From Mycoplasmopsis agassizii (GTDB lineage Bacteria > Bacillota_I > Bacilli_A > Mycoplasmatales > Metamycoplasmataceae), in NCBI RefSeq assembly GCF_002272945.1, contig NZ_NQMN01000001.1, positions 200,326 to 251,848 of the forward strand: DNA of 51,523 bases. Reading direction: 5' to 3'. The position numbers were made by a program, and so were the translations under genes. The notes under the pieces are model-generated. The model did not search any database and was not told the origin of the DNA. It was given only the letters and a program-made list of their open reading frames with translations. Positions 41,643 to 51,523 of this stretch are shown here, piece by piece. Within the stretch, counting starts at the first letter, position 1, and the number at the start of each line of letters is the position of its first letter.

Positions 41643-44624
41643 TTAATCGTTATCCTTATCGCTTCAGAAAGAATTACTTCTTTTTTTATAAGGTCTAGCT
41701 TCTTCTCTACCTTTTTCTTCACGTTTAAAGCGATTATCAGCGTATTTATTTTTATCGCCATATGTTTTTCTGTTTTGATAAGAATTGTCGCTAAAACGGG
41801 GCTTATATTCATTATTAAAGCCATTATCAAAAGAACTAGTTCTTGTATAACTATCACGCACTGGTGCTTTATCGAAAGTACTTGTTCGATTAAATGAAGA
41901 TCGTGGCGAACTTACATTATTATTGTAAGTTGGTCTTGGTGAATAAGGCTCACGTTTTTCATAAGTTCGTGGTCTTTCTTGATCACTTCTTCCATAGTTT
42001 GAACGTGGTCTATCATCATTATTTCTGTATGAATTATATTGATTAGGTTCACGATTAAAACTTCTAGGTTTATCACCATAATTATTATTTCTATAACCAT
42101 TTTCTCTAGGTGTTGAATAGTTATTACGGCTTTCTCTAGGTTGATACGAATCATTAGTACGAGGTCGATAATCTGGATTAAAACTGCGAGTTTGTTGTCC
42201 ATAGCGATCATTAGAATAATTATTTCTGCTAGGTCGTTCACTGCGGTCATTTCTTTCAAAACGGCGATTGTCGCTTGAATGATTATTTGCATAAGGTCTT
42301 CTTGAATCAGAATTAAAACGTGGTCGTTCTGAATAAGATTCACGGCGAATTCTTTCATCACGTTGCTGATTATCGATTTTTTTGCGATCTAGAAATTTTT
42401 GATTCACGCCACCTTTTGAGCGATCGTTAGTACGTTTTTCTTTAAATAAACGTTCTTTTTCTAGATAGGCATCATAGTCTTTTGCTAAAACAGCATCAAC
42501 TTTCCCTAGTTTTTCATCAACTTTAACAACGATAACTTCAACTATGTCACCAACTTTTAAACTGTTATGATGTCCACTAATTTGTAATTTGTTTTCGTTA
42601 ACTTTGTATTCATCACCCATTAAGTTTGAAATATGAATCATTGCTGAAACAGTATCTTCAAATTCAACAAATAGTCCAAAATTTAAAATAGAAACGATTT
42701 GTGCTCTTAAAGTTACACCAATATTACGTTTATAAAATTCAGCCTTTTTAATATCATTAACAGCACGCTCAATTGTGACTGCATTTTGCTCTTGTTCACT
42801 TGATTGTTTTGCGACTGAAGATAAAATTTGGTGAAAATGTTCAACATTTTCCTTATTTTTATCTGTCAAGATCATTCTTCTAATCATGCGATGTAAAATT
42901 AAGTCAGGATAACGGCGAATTGGACTTGTAAAGTGGCTATATGCTTTTGAAGCTAGACCAAAATGCCCTCGATTAACATCTGAATAAATCGCTTTTTGCA
43001 TGGTTCTAAGAATCATTAATTTTAGAAAATTGTCAAAATGACTTTTTTCTTTAATTGATTCAATAACTTTTGCAAGTTGTCTTGGGTCAACGCTTTGAGG
43101 CACTGCTACATCAATACCTAAAATTTTTAAAGTTGCTCCAAGATTTTGTAATGAATCAAAATCAGGTGCTTCATGAATTCTAAAAATTCCTGGTAATTTA
43201 CGTTTTTCAAATTCAGTTGCAACAACTTCATTTGCTAAAACCATGAAGTTTTCAATTAAAACTTCACTTAAACCACGTTTATTAACTTTAATTTCTTTAG
43301 TGTAACCTTCATGATCTAAAATTACTTTAGCTTCTTCAATTTCTAATTCGATAAAACCATCACGTAGTTTTTTAGCTTTTAAAACTTCAGATAATGCTAA
43401 AGCATCATCAAGCATAGCCATTAATTCATCATTGAATGAAGGTGTTTGTGATTTAAATTCTTCTAAAGTATTTTCTGTTTTAGCTTTGTAATATTCATTC
43501 ACTTTTTCATAAGTTAAACGATGTTTACTATTAATAACTGATTCAAAAATTTCACTTTTAACTACTTCTCCGTTTTGATCTACTCAAATTTCAGCAGACA
43601 TAGTGAAACGATCGACATTGGGATTTAGCGAACAAATGCCGTTTGATAAACTTTCGGGTAACATCGGAATTACAGCATGAGGTAAATAAATTGATGTACC
43701 CCTTTTTAATGCTTCTAAATCGATTGCACTATCTTCTTTAACATAGTGACTAACATCAGCAATATGCACTCCTAATTTGAATAAATTATCTTCACGTGTG
43801 ACGATAATTGCATCATCAAAATCTTTAGTGTCATTACCATCGATTGTAACAATTAATTGTTCTCTTAAATCTTTACGATTTTCAATCTCATCAGGATTAA
43901 TTTCCTTTTCAATTTGGTCGCTTTCAGTAATTACATTTGCTGGTCAAGCAGTATCAACTTGATATTTTTCTAAAATAATATCTACAGGTGAAAGTACTAA
44001 ATCAGCTTGACTGATTTTTTTAATAAATTTTAATTCTAAACGATCTCGATTAACTGAAGTTACTAATGCTTTAACAATGTCACCGTGGACAATGTCAGCG
44101 ATAGCATCGACATAGCGGCGATCTCAGAAAATACGGTATGGTCGATATTGAAAATTATAAGGACTGAAGAATTTAATGTTGTTAAATTCTTCAATAGTTC
44201 CGATTAAATAAGTTTCTTTTTCTTCAATATTTTTCGTGATGATTGCAAAAGTTTTATTTTCATCTTTTGTATCACGATAAATATTTGCTTCGACAAAATA
44301 ATCGTCTAAAGCATTATTAAAGTTTTCACGAGCAACGAAATAACTTTCGTTCTCGCTGACATCAACAAAACCAAAGCTTCGTTGTGATAATTTAAAAGTT
44401 CCTTGAACTACTTTGATAACTTCTAGATAAACGAATTTATCTTCGAAAGTACGGATGATCTGTTTTTCTTCAACTAGTGATGCTAGTGTGTCAGATACAG
44501 CGTGATTTTCACTTATTAAGGTTCTTAGAGATTTAACGATTTCTAAGAAAGTGAATGCCTTTGGTGAGTTGTTAATTAAAAAGTCTAATATTTGATTTCT
44601 TAATGTGTTTGATTCTTGTTTCAT
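41643..44624 (-). CDS. rnr: Ribonuclease R with long disordered Arg/Asn/Tyr-rich tail
   Basis: 993 aa, against about 720-810 for most bacterial RNase R. It is a processive 3'-5' exonuclease. Order: N-terminal winged-helix/cold-shock region (residues 1-150), RNB domain with the metal-binding [12 protein letters not shown] near residues 260-272, [17 protein letters not shown], and an S1 RNA-binding domain ([25 protein letters not shown]) ending near residue 720. After that come about 270 residues of low complexity rich in Arg, Asn, Ser, Tyr and Pro, with repeated RP, RN and YR pairs, ending KKRSNSFWSDKDND. AGGAAG precedes the ATG. Located between secG and smpB, the order known from Firmicutes. 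The tail resembles condensate-forming disordered regions by composition only. Confidence 0.95.
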
Positions 44625-44660
44625 TGCTTCCTAAATTTTTTTGGTTGTTGTCTTGTTTTT

Positions 44661-44891
44661 TTAAAAGAAAATTCTAATTACAATGCCTAAAATAATAAAA
44701 ATTATTCCAGTGATAATCATGGCATATTTAATAAATTTTTTAAAGCCACGTTCTTTTGAGAATTTGAATAATTCTAAGTCTCCTGAACCAACTAAGGCTC
44801 CAGAAAAACCATTACTATCTGGCGACATAATTAAAGAAATTACAATAATGATTAAACCTAGTAGTATTAAAATTACTAAAACTGCTGTCAT
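44661..44891 (-). CDS. secG: Preprotein translocase subunit SecG
   Basis: 76 aa, two membrane helices (LVILILLGLIIIVISLIM and YAMIITGIIFIILGIVI) flanking a loop with PDSNGFSGALVGSGD, the typical SecG sequence. It assists SecYE/SecA in protein export, relevant to the many lipoproteins nearby. AAGGAAAAA precedes the start. It is the first gene of a secG-rnr-smpB unit, with rnr 36 nt downstream. Confidence 0.92.
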   Translation of the reverse strand: MTAVLVILILLGLIIIVISLIMSPDSNGFSGALVGSGDLELFKFSKERGFKKFIKYAMIITGIIFIILGIVIRIFF

Positions 44892-45045
44892 TTTTTTCCT
44901 TTTTGATGTTTATTCTTTTAAAATAATAAATAAATGGCATCTTGATAACTGTTTTGATGCTATATAAATATAACCTATTATAGTAAAATAATTACTATAT
45001 TAGTAATTATAAAATAATAAATATAAATAATTTAAAGAGGCAAAT

Positions 45046-48000
45046 ATGCAAGAAGAAACTAAGAAGAAAACAAAATCATTTAACCCTGTAAAAATTGTTA
45101 AAAAAGACATTCGTTATGTTGCTTTTGGTGACTCAATTTCTGCAGGTTGAAACGCAAAATTGCCTCAAGATTATCCAGGTAAAATGCTTGGTGAACAATC
45201 AAGCCGTTATAAAAAAATTATAGGTCTTTCATATCCTTCATATCTAGCTCGTTTTATTGATGAAATTGATTCAGGAGTTTTACAATCTTTTAATAATTAT
45301 GGTTTATCGGGATCTACTTTAGAACATTGAAATTTGTTGTTTGAAAAAAAATATGAACAACTAAAAGAAACAAAATTTTATGAACCACTTAAAGAAAACG
45401 AAGATGAATTTATTGATAATTTAAAGAAGGCAAATTTAGTTACAATTTCATTAGGAGCAAACGATTTTTTAGAAGAATTATTTGTGTATGATTTATGAAC
45501 TTTTTTTGATATTAGATTTTCTGATGAAGCACTTAAAAATTTAAAAAGTGTTAAGCAAAAAACAATTGCAAATATTACAAATGGGGTTAAAAGATTAGTT
45601 CAAAATATTCGACAAAATAACAAGTCAGTCGTAATTAATTTTATCTCATATCCAATGCCCATGATTCAACTTGTAAATGCTTTAGATAAGAAATTTAAAA
45701 TTGCTCATCATGTCAGAAATAATTTTTCTGAAGACATGTTGGCTTGATTAAATGGAACATTAAAAAAAGTAATTTCTAAATTAAAAGAAGAAGATGAATC
45801 AATAAATTATATTGAAATTTATGACGATGAATTTTGACTTAAAAATAAAAATTTATTAACCTCTGCAACCTTTGATATCCACCCTAATGAATATGGATAT
45901 AAAAAAATTGCACAAGAAATTATTTCTAAAATTCTTGTTTCTAAAAAAGGAAGGTTAACTAATTCTGAAAATAAAAAATATTTAGAAGCCGATGAAAAAA
46001 CATTAACTCCTTTTTTACAAATTACAAATCAAATTGATAAAACTAAATTAATAATTTATGGAAACACAAATGATTATTTATTCTTTAAAGATTCATCAAT
46101 TGAACAATATGAACACCAATTCAATATTGAAAATTTAGTAAATAGAACGGTTTCAGGTAGTGTCTTTTTTAAGACATATATTCCTTCATTATTGCAAAGT
46201 ATTTTTGCATCAAAATTTATGATTACTTTTGATGATAACAAGATGTTACAATCTTTCATCTTAGAAGGTGATAACATAATTAAATTTTTAAATTCGATAA
46301 TTAATTATCGTTATTTTAATCATGTATATGTCTTAATTCAAAATCAAATTTATGCAAATATAAGAGAAGATGTTTCTTATACAATTGACTTTAAAGAGCT
46401 TTCAAAAACAGTAGCAAATACATTAAGTAATATCGAAAGTTTATCATTATTATTAGAATCATTTGCAAACAGTGAATTAATGAAAACTCCTTCAAATATT
46501 TCTAAATTTACGAACATAATTTCAGTTTTAATTTACCAATACATAAATGAAAAAACTGAAATAAAATCTAAATTAATTGAATCATTTAAAAACTGAATTG
46601 ATATCAAAAACGATAGCGCTAGCTACATTTTTGATGAATTACTTTCATTTGATAATATTTCAGCTGTTATTAAAAACGTAATAAAAACATTAAAAGAAAA
46701 AGCAAATAGTGGTAGTGTAAATGATGATGAAGAATTATTTTTTATTTCAGTTATTAAAGAAGCTTTTTTAAAAACTTTCTTTCACTATATCCCATCAATA
46801 ACTAGAATAATAAAAACAAATGAATTTGTTTTAGAATCGCTTAGTTTTAAAGTTTCAAATTTATTTAATAATTTAGTAATTGACAAAAAATTCATTTCAT
46901 CAACACAATTATTAATTAAAGAATTAATTAAAGTTTTTGATAATAAAGAAATGATTTTTAATTTTGCAAAATCATTTTTAAATAATATTAATTTTTATGA
47001 TATATCTTCAAATAATTATTTAGAAATTTTTAAAAAAACATCATCAAATATAGTTAAAGAAAAAAATGTAGTTAGAACAGAATTTATAAATTTTATTTTA
47101 GAATGAGTCAAAGACTTTTTTAATAATCAAAAAAATACTGAAATTTTTAATCAGTGAATTGAAGATTTTTTTACTGATGCAAATGTTAGAGGTGGTTTTG
47201 TTCACACCTTATTTCAAAAGTATATTTTTGAATCAAAAAATACTTCTAAGTCAATTTCTTTTGGAAGAAGAGCACTTAAATTAAATGAGTCATTAAATAA
47301 ATTTATAGATGTAATTTTTTTCTCTCTAGCTAAATGTTATACACTAACAAGAATTAAATTTCCTGAGCGCAAATATTATGAAATTAGATCATATAGAAAC
47401 ATGTTTAGAATTAATGCATTATTGCAATTAATTGTTTATGAAAATACACCTGTCAAATCAGTTTATTGAGCAAGAGAAAATTACGGAATTTATTATTTAT
47501 TGAAACGAAGAATTTCTAGTGCAACTAAAAAAGGAATTACATTTTTTAATAATTATCGAGATACAAACGACATCTTTTTATTGAATGATAACTTAATTGA
47601 ATCAATGTATGGAAGTCAAGATAAAAATACTAAATTCAAAGAATATTCTAGTGACCAATTATTAATTTATATTTACATGAAAGGTTCATCAGAAAAACCA
47701 ACAATTGATCGATTTCAACCTGATAAAAATATGTCAGAAGTTTTAATTGATTACATTATTAGGGGTTATTCAAGACAAGATTTAAACACTGAAAAAATTT
47801 CTAAAAATGCAATCATTATTAACGAAGTAAGAGAGTTAAAAGATGATGATAAAGTTTACTTATTAAGTAATGAACAAACTAAATCTTTACTAGATGTTTC
47901 TGCTTCTGATTATTTATCAAGATGATACAAAAACCATTTACCTAAAAATGTTTTTGTATCTAATTCAATAAATTCTTGAATCGCTGAAGGTGATGATAAA

Positions 48001-48381
48001 GATATTACTTTTACTTTAAAAGCCAAAAATGGTGCTATTAATATTGCTAATTTAAACTTATTATTTAAAAATTCACCTGATTATTTTAACCAAGAAGCAC
48101 ACGATGCTTTTTATAATGTTAAGTATAAAAGAGAAAATAGTAGTGATTTTATCTATGTAAAAGTAGCAAAAAATAACTTAAGCCAAATCAACAAATATAT
48201 AACTCAAAAAATCATTTTTAACGATAAAATTACTGAAATAGTAATCACCTTCTTAAAAGATTTACAACCTCGCTATGTTTCAATTGTTTCCTTAACAATT
48301 GACATTTTTGCTAGTGCTAGTGACTCAAATACTGAAAATATTTTTCACAAAAAACGACAATTGAAACTATTTTCGCTATAA
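45046..48381 (+). CDS. Giant SGNH/GDSL hydrolase family protein, 1111 aa
   Basis: AAAGAGG precedes the ATG. The first 300 residues are an SGNH esterase/lipase-type domain: block I FGDSISAG (Ser30), a Gly motif in NYGLSGSTLEH, block III SLGANDF (Asn139) and block V FDIHPNEYG (Asp277, His279). These form the expected catalytic set. The following 800 residues are mostly helical, Asn/Lys/Phe-rich and without a recognised domain. The N-terminus (MQEETKKKTKSFNP) has no signal peptide or lipobox, so either the protein is cytoplasmic or it uses another export route. Most Trp residues are TGA. The substrate is unknown. Confidence 0.86.
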
Positions 48382-48406
48382 AAAACTTTTTTGTTTAAAA
48401 TAGTTT
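48364..48406. repeat. 10-bp inverted repeat over the fruA promoter
   Basis: AAACTATTTT (48364-48373) and AAAATAGTTT (48397-48406) are perfect inverted copies, 33 bp centre to centre, about three helical turns. The right arm overlaps a probable -10 box TAAAAT (48396-48401) of the PTS gene; the left arm overlaps the end of the hydrolase gene. There is no T-run, so an operator is more likely than a terminator. Confidence 0.5.
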
Positions 48407-48420
48407 CTGAAAGGATTTAC

Positions 48421-50810
48421 ATGAATGTAGAAGTTATTTTAGACAAAAGTTTAAAATCACGAGACCATGCCTTTGATTATTATCAATTGCAGCAGAAAAG
48501 TTAAACATCATTGAACAAGGTTCAAAAGAAGAAATCTATCGAGCCTTTATTCATCGTGAAGATGAAACAACTACTGGTCTTGAAGATGGCTTTGCCATCC
48601 CTCATGCTCTAAGTAATAAAATTACTAAAAGTGCAATAATTTATCTTAGAGTAAGTGAGGGTCTAGATTGAAAAGCGCTCGATGGCAAAGATAGCCGTTA
48701 TATTATGGCTTTATTTATCCCTCAAAAAGAGCGCTCAAGTTCTCAAGTTGAAGTCTTATCGAAAATCGCTATTGCGCTTTTAGATAATGATTTTAAAAAC
48801 TTATTAGTAGATTCAAAAGATCGCCAACAAATTAAAGAAGCGATTTTAAATAGAATCGAAGAAAAACCAAAAACTGAAACTAAAGTCGAAACTTCAGTTT
48901 TACCTAATCATCAAGCGCTAAATGTTTTAGCGCTTACAGCTTGTCCTGTAGGTGTGGCTCATACTTATATTGCTGCTGAAAAAATTGAAAATGCAATCAA
49001 GGAATTAGGTCATAATGTCAAGGTGGAAACCCATGGATCAGTTGGACCTAAAAATGTTTTTAGCCAAGCAGAAATTGATCAAGCAGATTACATTGTAATC
49101 GCTAGTGATATCGGTTTAGATATGAGCCGTTTTGCTAATAAAAAGGTTTATTATACTAACACTAAAGAAGCCATTAAAGATCCTAAAGGATTAGTTGATA
49201 AGGCTTTTAAAGAAGCTAAAGTAATTGCTTCTGAAAATAAAAATCAGAGTCAAAATACAGGCTCAAGTGAGAAAAAATCTTACGTAGTTAAACACTTATT
49301 AGCAGGGGTATCTTACTTAATCCCCTTCATTATTTTTGGTGGATTATTAATCGCTATTGCCCTTGGACTAGCTAATGCATTATATGGTTCAAGCGCAACA
49401 CCTGAAGGAACTTTTATTTACTATATTTTCCAAGCAGGGGTAATTGCTTTTAATGTAATGATTGGTGTGCTTGGTGCTTATATTGCCCATTCTATTGGTG
49501 GTAGAGCGGCGATAGCACCTGCTATGATAGTCTCGTTAGTTGCTAATAATGCATCCTTATTATTCCCAATCACTGGAACAGCAGTGACAACACCAATGGG
49601 GTTCATTGGAGCAATTTTATTCGGGATTTTAATCGGATATTCAACTAAATGAGTTAATTCTTGAACAATTAATAAAAATGTTTCTGCTTTAGTTCCAATT
49701 TTTATTATCCCTGTTTTAGTTACCCTATTTTATGCTTTCTTAGCAATCTTTGTGATCGGTGCACCGATAGGTTATGTGATGGACCAAATCAGTATCTTAT
49801 TAAGAGGCGCTTTTGAAGGTAGTGCATCTTCAGCAATTGCTACAAGGGTCGGTGTAGGAATTGGACTAGGGCTAGTACTTGGAGCCATGATCGGCTTTGA
49901 CATGGGTGGACCTATTAACAAAATCGCCTTTGTTTTATCAGTTGCTTTATTAAACCAAAATATTCAAAATCCAATGGGAATTGTCGCAGCTGCAATTCCA
50001 ATTGCACCTATTGGCATGGGAATTGCTAGCCAAGTTTACAGAAAATCATTTGATGCAAATCAACGTGGTTTAGGAATTAGTGCAATTATCATGGGATTTG
50101 TTGGGATTTCTGAAGGAGCAATTCCTTTTGCCGTGGCCGATCCTAAACGTGTTTTCCCAGCAAATATCATTGGTTCAGCAGTTGCAGGAGCAATTGCTGG
50201 TGCTCTAGGAGTTACTTCAGCCGTAGGTCATGGTGGACCTTGAATTGGAATTGTCGGGGGAATTAGTGGTAATTTCATCGGTGTAGGTAATTCAGGATTG
50301 CAATTTGGTTTAGGTATTTTATTCTTCTTTATTGCAATCATCGCTGGTTCAGCAACAACTGTTTTAGTTTATGGTTTATTATTAAAAGTTCTTAAAACTA
50401 AAGAAGTTAAAGTTAGTGAAACTAAAGTTTCAAAAATGGCAAATTTTGCAACTTGAAAACATTCAGTTAGAGTTAAAATGGCTAATTCAAAAGTTAATTT
50501 AACAATGAAAAAACATAAAAAATTAGTAGCATTTAATTTCTTTATGGTACTCGGAGTAATTACTTTAATCATCGGAATTGTTTTATTAGCCTTGAATTTT
50601 TCAGCTGTTATAGAAGCTTTCCAAAATAATATAAATGATGCTACAACAGCAACTTCGATTACAAAAACTAATTGAGGACAAAGTAATATTTATGGATTAT
50701 TCTTATTATTCTTTGGAATTTTAAACTTAATCTTTGGCTTTATTTACTCATTTACTGCCTTTAATTACCGTATTGGTAAAAAGGCTGTTAAACAAGTTCA
50801 ACAAGTTTAA
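48421..50810 (+). CDS. fruA: Fructose-type PTS EIIABC, frameshifted near the N-terminus
   Basis: Fused sugar phosphotransferase that imports and phosphorylates fructose or a relative. GAAAGGA and ATG 48421 begin MNVEVILDKSL...AFDY, but this frame stops at 48502. The family match continues one frame over (LSIAAEKLNIIEQGSKEE) from about 48480 to TAA 50808-50810. One missing T near 48478 restores a single protein. EIIA has its phospho-His in FAIPHAL (codon 48603). EIIB has its phospho-Cys in LTACPVGVAHT (codon 48942). EIIC (from about 49290) carries GISEGAIPFA and about ten helices. A C-terminal extension (from about 50400) adds a basic segment and two more helices. Without the correction the next in-frame ATG is 48705, which would lose the EIIA His. 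This could be a real mutation or a sequencing error. Confidence 0.85.
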
Positions 50811-50823
50811 AACAACTTAAAAA

Positions 50824-50858
50824 CTACCTATTTCTTGTAAAAGAGAAATAGGTTTTTA
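50824..50858 (+). terminator. Rho-independent terminator of the PTS gene
   Basis: ACCTATTTCT (50826-50835) pairs with AGAAATAGGT (50844-50853), followed by TTTTATT. Confidence 0.8.
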
Positions 50859-50914
50859 TTTAAATAAGGTAGAAAATAGTTTTAAATCTTGTTTATTAAG
50901 ATCTTAAAGGGGCT

Positions 50915-50945
50915 AAAAAATCGCGCTATTTTTTGCACGATTTTA
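50915..50945 (-). terminator. Rho-independent terminator of the minus-strand coiled-coil gene
   Basis: AAAATCGCGC (50917-50926) and GCACGATTTT (50935-50944) are inverted copies with one mismatch. On the minus strand the stem is followed by TTTTTTA. It lies 32 nt past the stop at 50977. Confidence 0.75.
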
Positions 50946-50976
50946 AAAATCTGTTAATAGTTTGGTGATTAAGAAC

Positions 50977-51523
50977 TTATTTTTTAATGTTTTTGATAGC
51001 TTCAAGAAGTTGATCAAAACGGTCATCAATTTTCTTGTTCAATTTTTCGTTTTGTTCTCTAGATTCTTGACGAACTTCTTCAATTTTCTGATTTAGAACT
51101 TGATTTTGTTCTCTAGATTCTTGACGAACTTCATCAATTTTTTGATTTAGAACTTGATTTTGTTCTCTAGATTCTTGACGAACTTCATCAATTTTTTGAT
51201 TCATAGTTGCAACTAATCTAGATTCTAATTCTTGATTTTTATGATCCATCCTTGCAACTAGTCTAGATTCTAATTCTGAATTTTTTTGATCAATGGTATT
51301 GATTAACTCATTTTTTAATTCTGAATTTTTCTGGTCAATATATTTTACAATTTTAGGGTCTATTCCTGAATTATCTGCTCCTCCCTTGCCATCGCCACCA
51401 TCAGTGAAAATTGTTTCGATGTCAGGTTTTTTTAGATCACCTATAATTTGTAAATCATATTTAACACTTGAGGCATCATTAAACTGTGTAAACACACTTT
51501 TTGTGATTTGAGCATTGTAATGC
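50977..51523 (-). CDS. Coiled-coil family protein with tandem repeats, 5' end outside window
   Basis: The frame is open to the window edge, reading NAQITKSVFTQFNDASSVKY and so on, and stops at 50977-50979. The visible N-terminal part (VKYDLQIIGDLKK...FTDGG) aligns with the block KYKLIYEVIGELKK...IIDGG of the genes at 1-391 and 456-1058, so it is the same family. A Gly/Asp linker (GGDGKGGADNSG) follows, then a long coiled coil made of two repeat types: IDQKNSEL or MDHKNQEL (17 residues) and QKIDEVRQESREQNQVLN (18 residues, three copies). It ends RFDQLLEAIKNIKK. Function unknown. The GTG at 51495 is internal and should not be taken as the start. Confidence 0.8.
   Translation of the reverse strand, partial: HYNAQITKSVFTQFNDASSVKYDLQIIGDLKKPDIETIFTDGGDGKGGADNSGIDPKIVKYIDQKNSELKNELINTIDQKNSELESRLVARMDHKNQELESRLVATMNQKIDEVRQESREQNQVLNQKIDEVRQESREQNQVLNQKIEEVRQESREQNEKLNKKIDDRFDQLLEAIKNIKK
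51051..51212 (-). repeat. Three 54-bp tandem repeats in the coiled-coil gene
   Basis: Units begin at 51051, 51105 and 51159. The first two differ at only two visible positions; the third diverges at its far end. Each encodes 18 residues (about 2.5 heptads). In-frame copy change would alter coiled-coil length. Confidence 0.9.

Noticed and set aside
41912-42361. 149-codon Ile/Met-rich frame on the minus strand
   Set aside because: It is the shifted frame of the repetitive RNase R tail, whose own frame continues intact from the S1 domain.
1-51523. tRNA, rRNA, CRISPR array, transposase or replication origin
   Set aside because: Reading both strands I found no T-loop-like tRNA cores, no rRNA stretches, no regularly spaced repeats, no transposase motifs and no DnaA-box cluster.

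Overview
The window is Mollicutes DNA. It is very AT-rich, and TGA is read as tryptophan throughout: nearly every long gene contains in-frame TGA, and TGG is rare. The gene content (Opp importer, many lipobox lipoproteins, DUF31 peptidases, a PDxFFG protein, secG-rnr-smpB) points to a Mycoplasma/Mycoplasmopsis of the hominis or synoviae type. I cannot name the species. All coordinates below use genetic code 4, so genes run through internal TGA codons.

Layout. 1-1100: two tandem copies of a coiled-coil protein with a Gly-rich linker (the first is cut by the window edge). A third family member, also cut, lies at the other end (50977-51523, minus). 1236-2490: two small unknown genes and a candidate minus-strand small RNA. 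2549-16458: an oligopeptide import operon, oppB-oppC-oppD-oppF, then a 2134-residue membrane-anchored PDxFFG protein with an HExxH motif, then an OppA-type lipoprotein. This suggests surface peptide generation coupled to uptake. 16921-17490: a small secreted protein behind a leader with alternative hairpins. 17952-19719: rsmA and an NrnA-like DHH phosphoesterase, overlapping. 19764-22273: a lipoprotein translationally coupled to a DUF31 serine peptidase of the immunoglobulin-protease type. 22428-24207 (minus): a secreted protein of unknown function overlapping a small lipoprotein. 24616-29118 (minus): a cytosine-C5 DNA methyltransferase, a small membrane protein, and a 940-residue lipoprotein with type-17 repeats joined to a second DUF31 peptidase. 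29392-32196: a lipoprotein and argS. 32262-32449: a strongly structured, unassigned RNA with its own terminator. 32860-39657: two large repeat lipoproteins. 39693-44891: rsmE, a divergent membrane protein, smpB, rnr and secG. 45046-48381: a giant SGNH hydrolase. 48421-50810: a fused fructose-type PTS EIIABC whose N-terminus is frameshifted.

The most unusual points are: an RNase R with a disordered tail of about 270 residues rich in Arg, Asn, Tyr and Ser; two unassigned structured RNAs (32262-32449 plus, 1628-1750 minus); a recurring arrangement in which a -10 box sits 6-9 nt before the ATG, implying leaderless mRNAs; the HExxH giant protein inside the opp operon; and the frameshift in the PTS gene. 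I saw no tRNA, rRNA, CRISPR array, transposase or replication origin.
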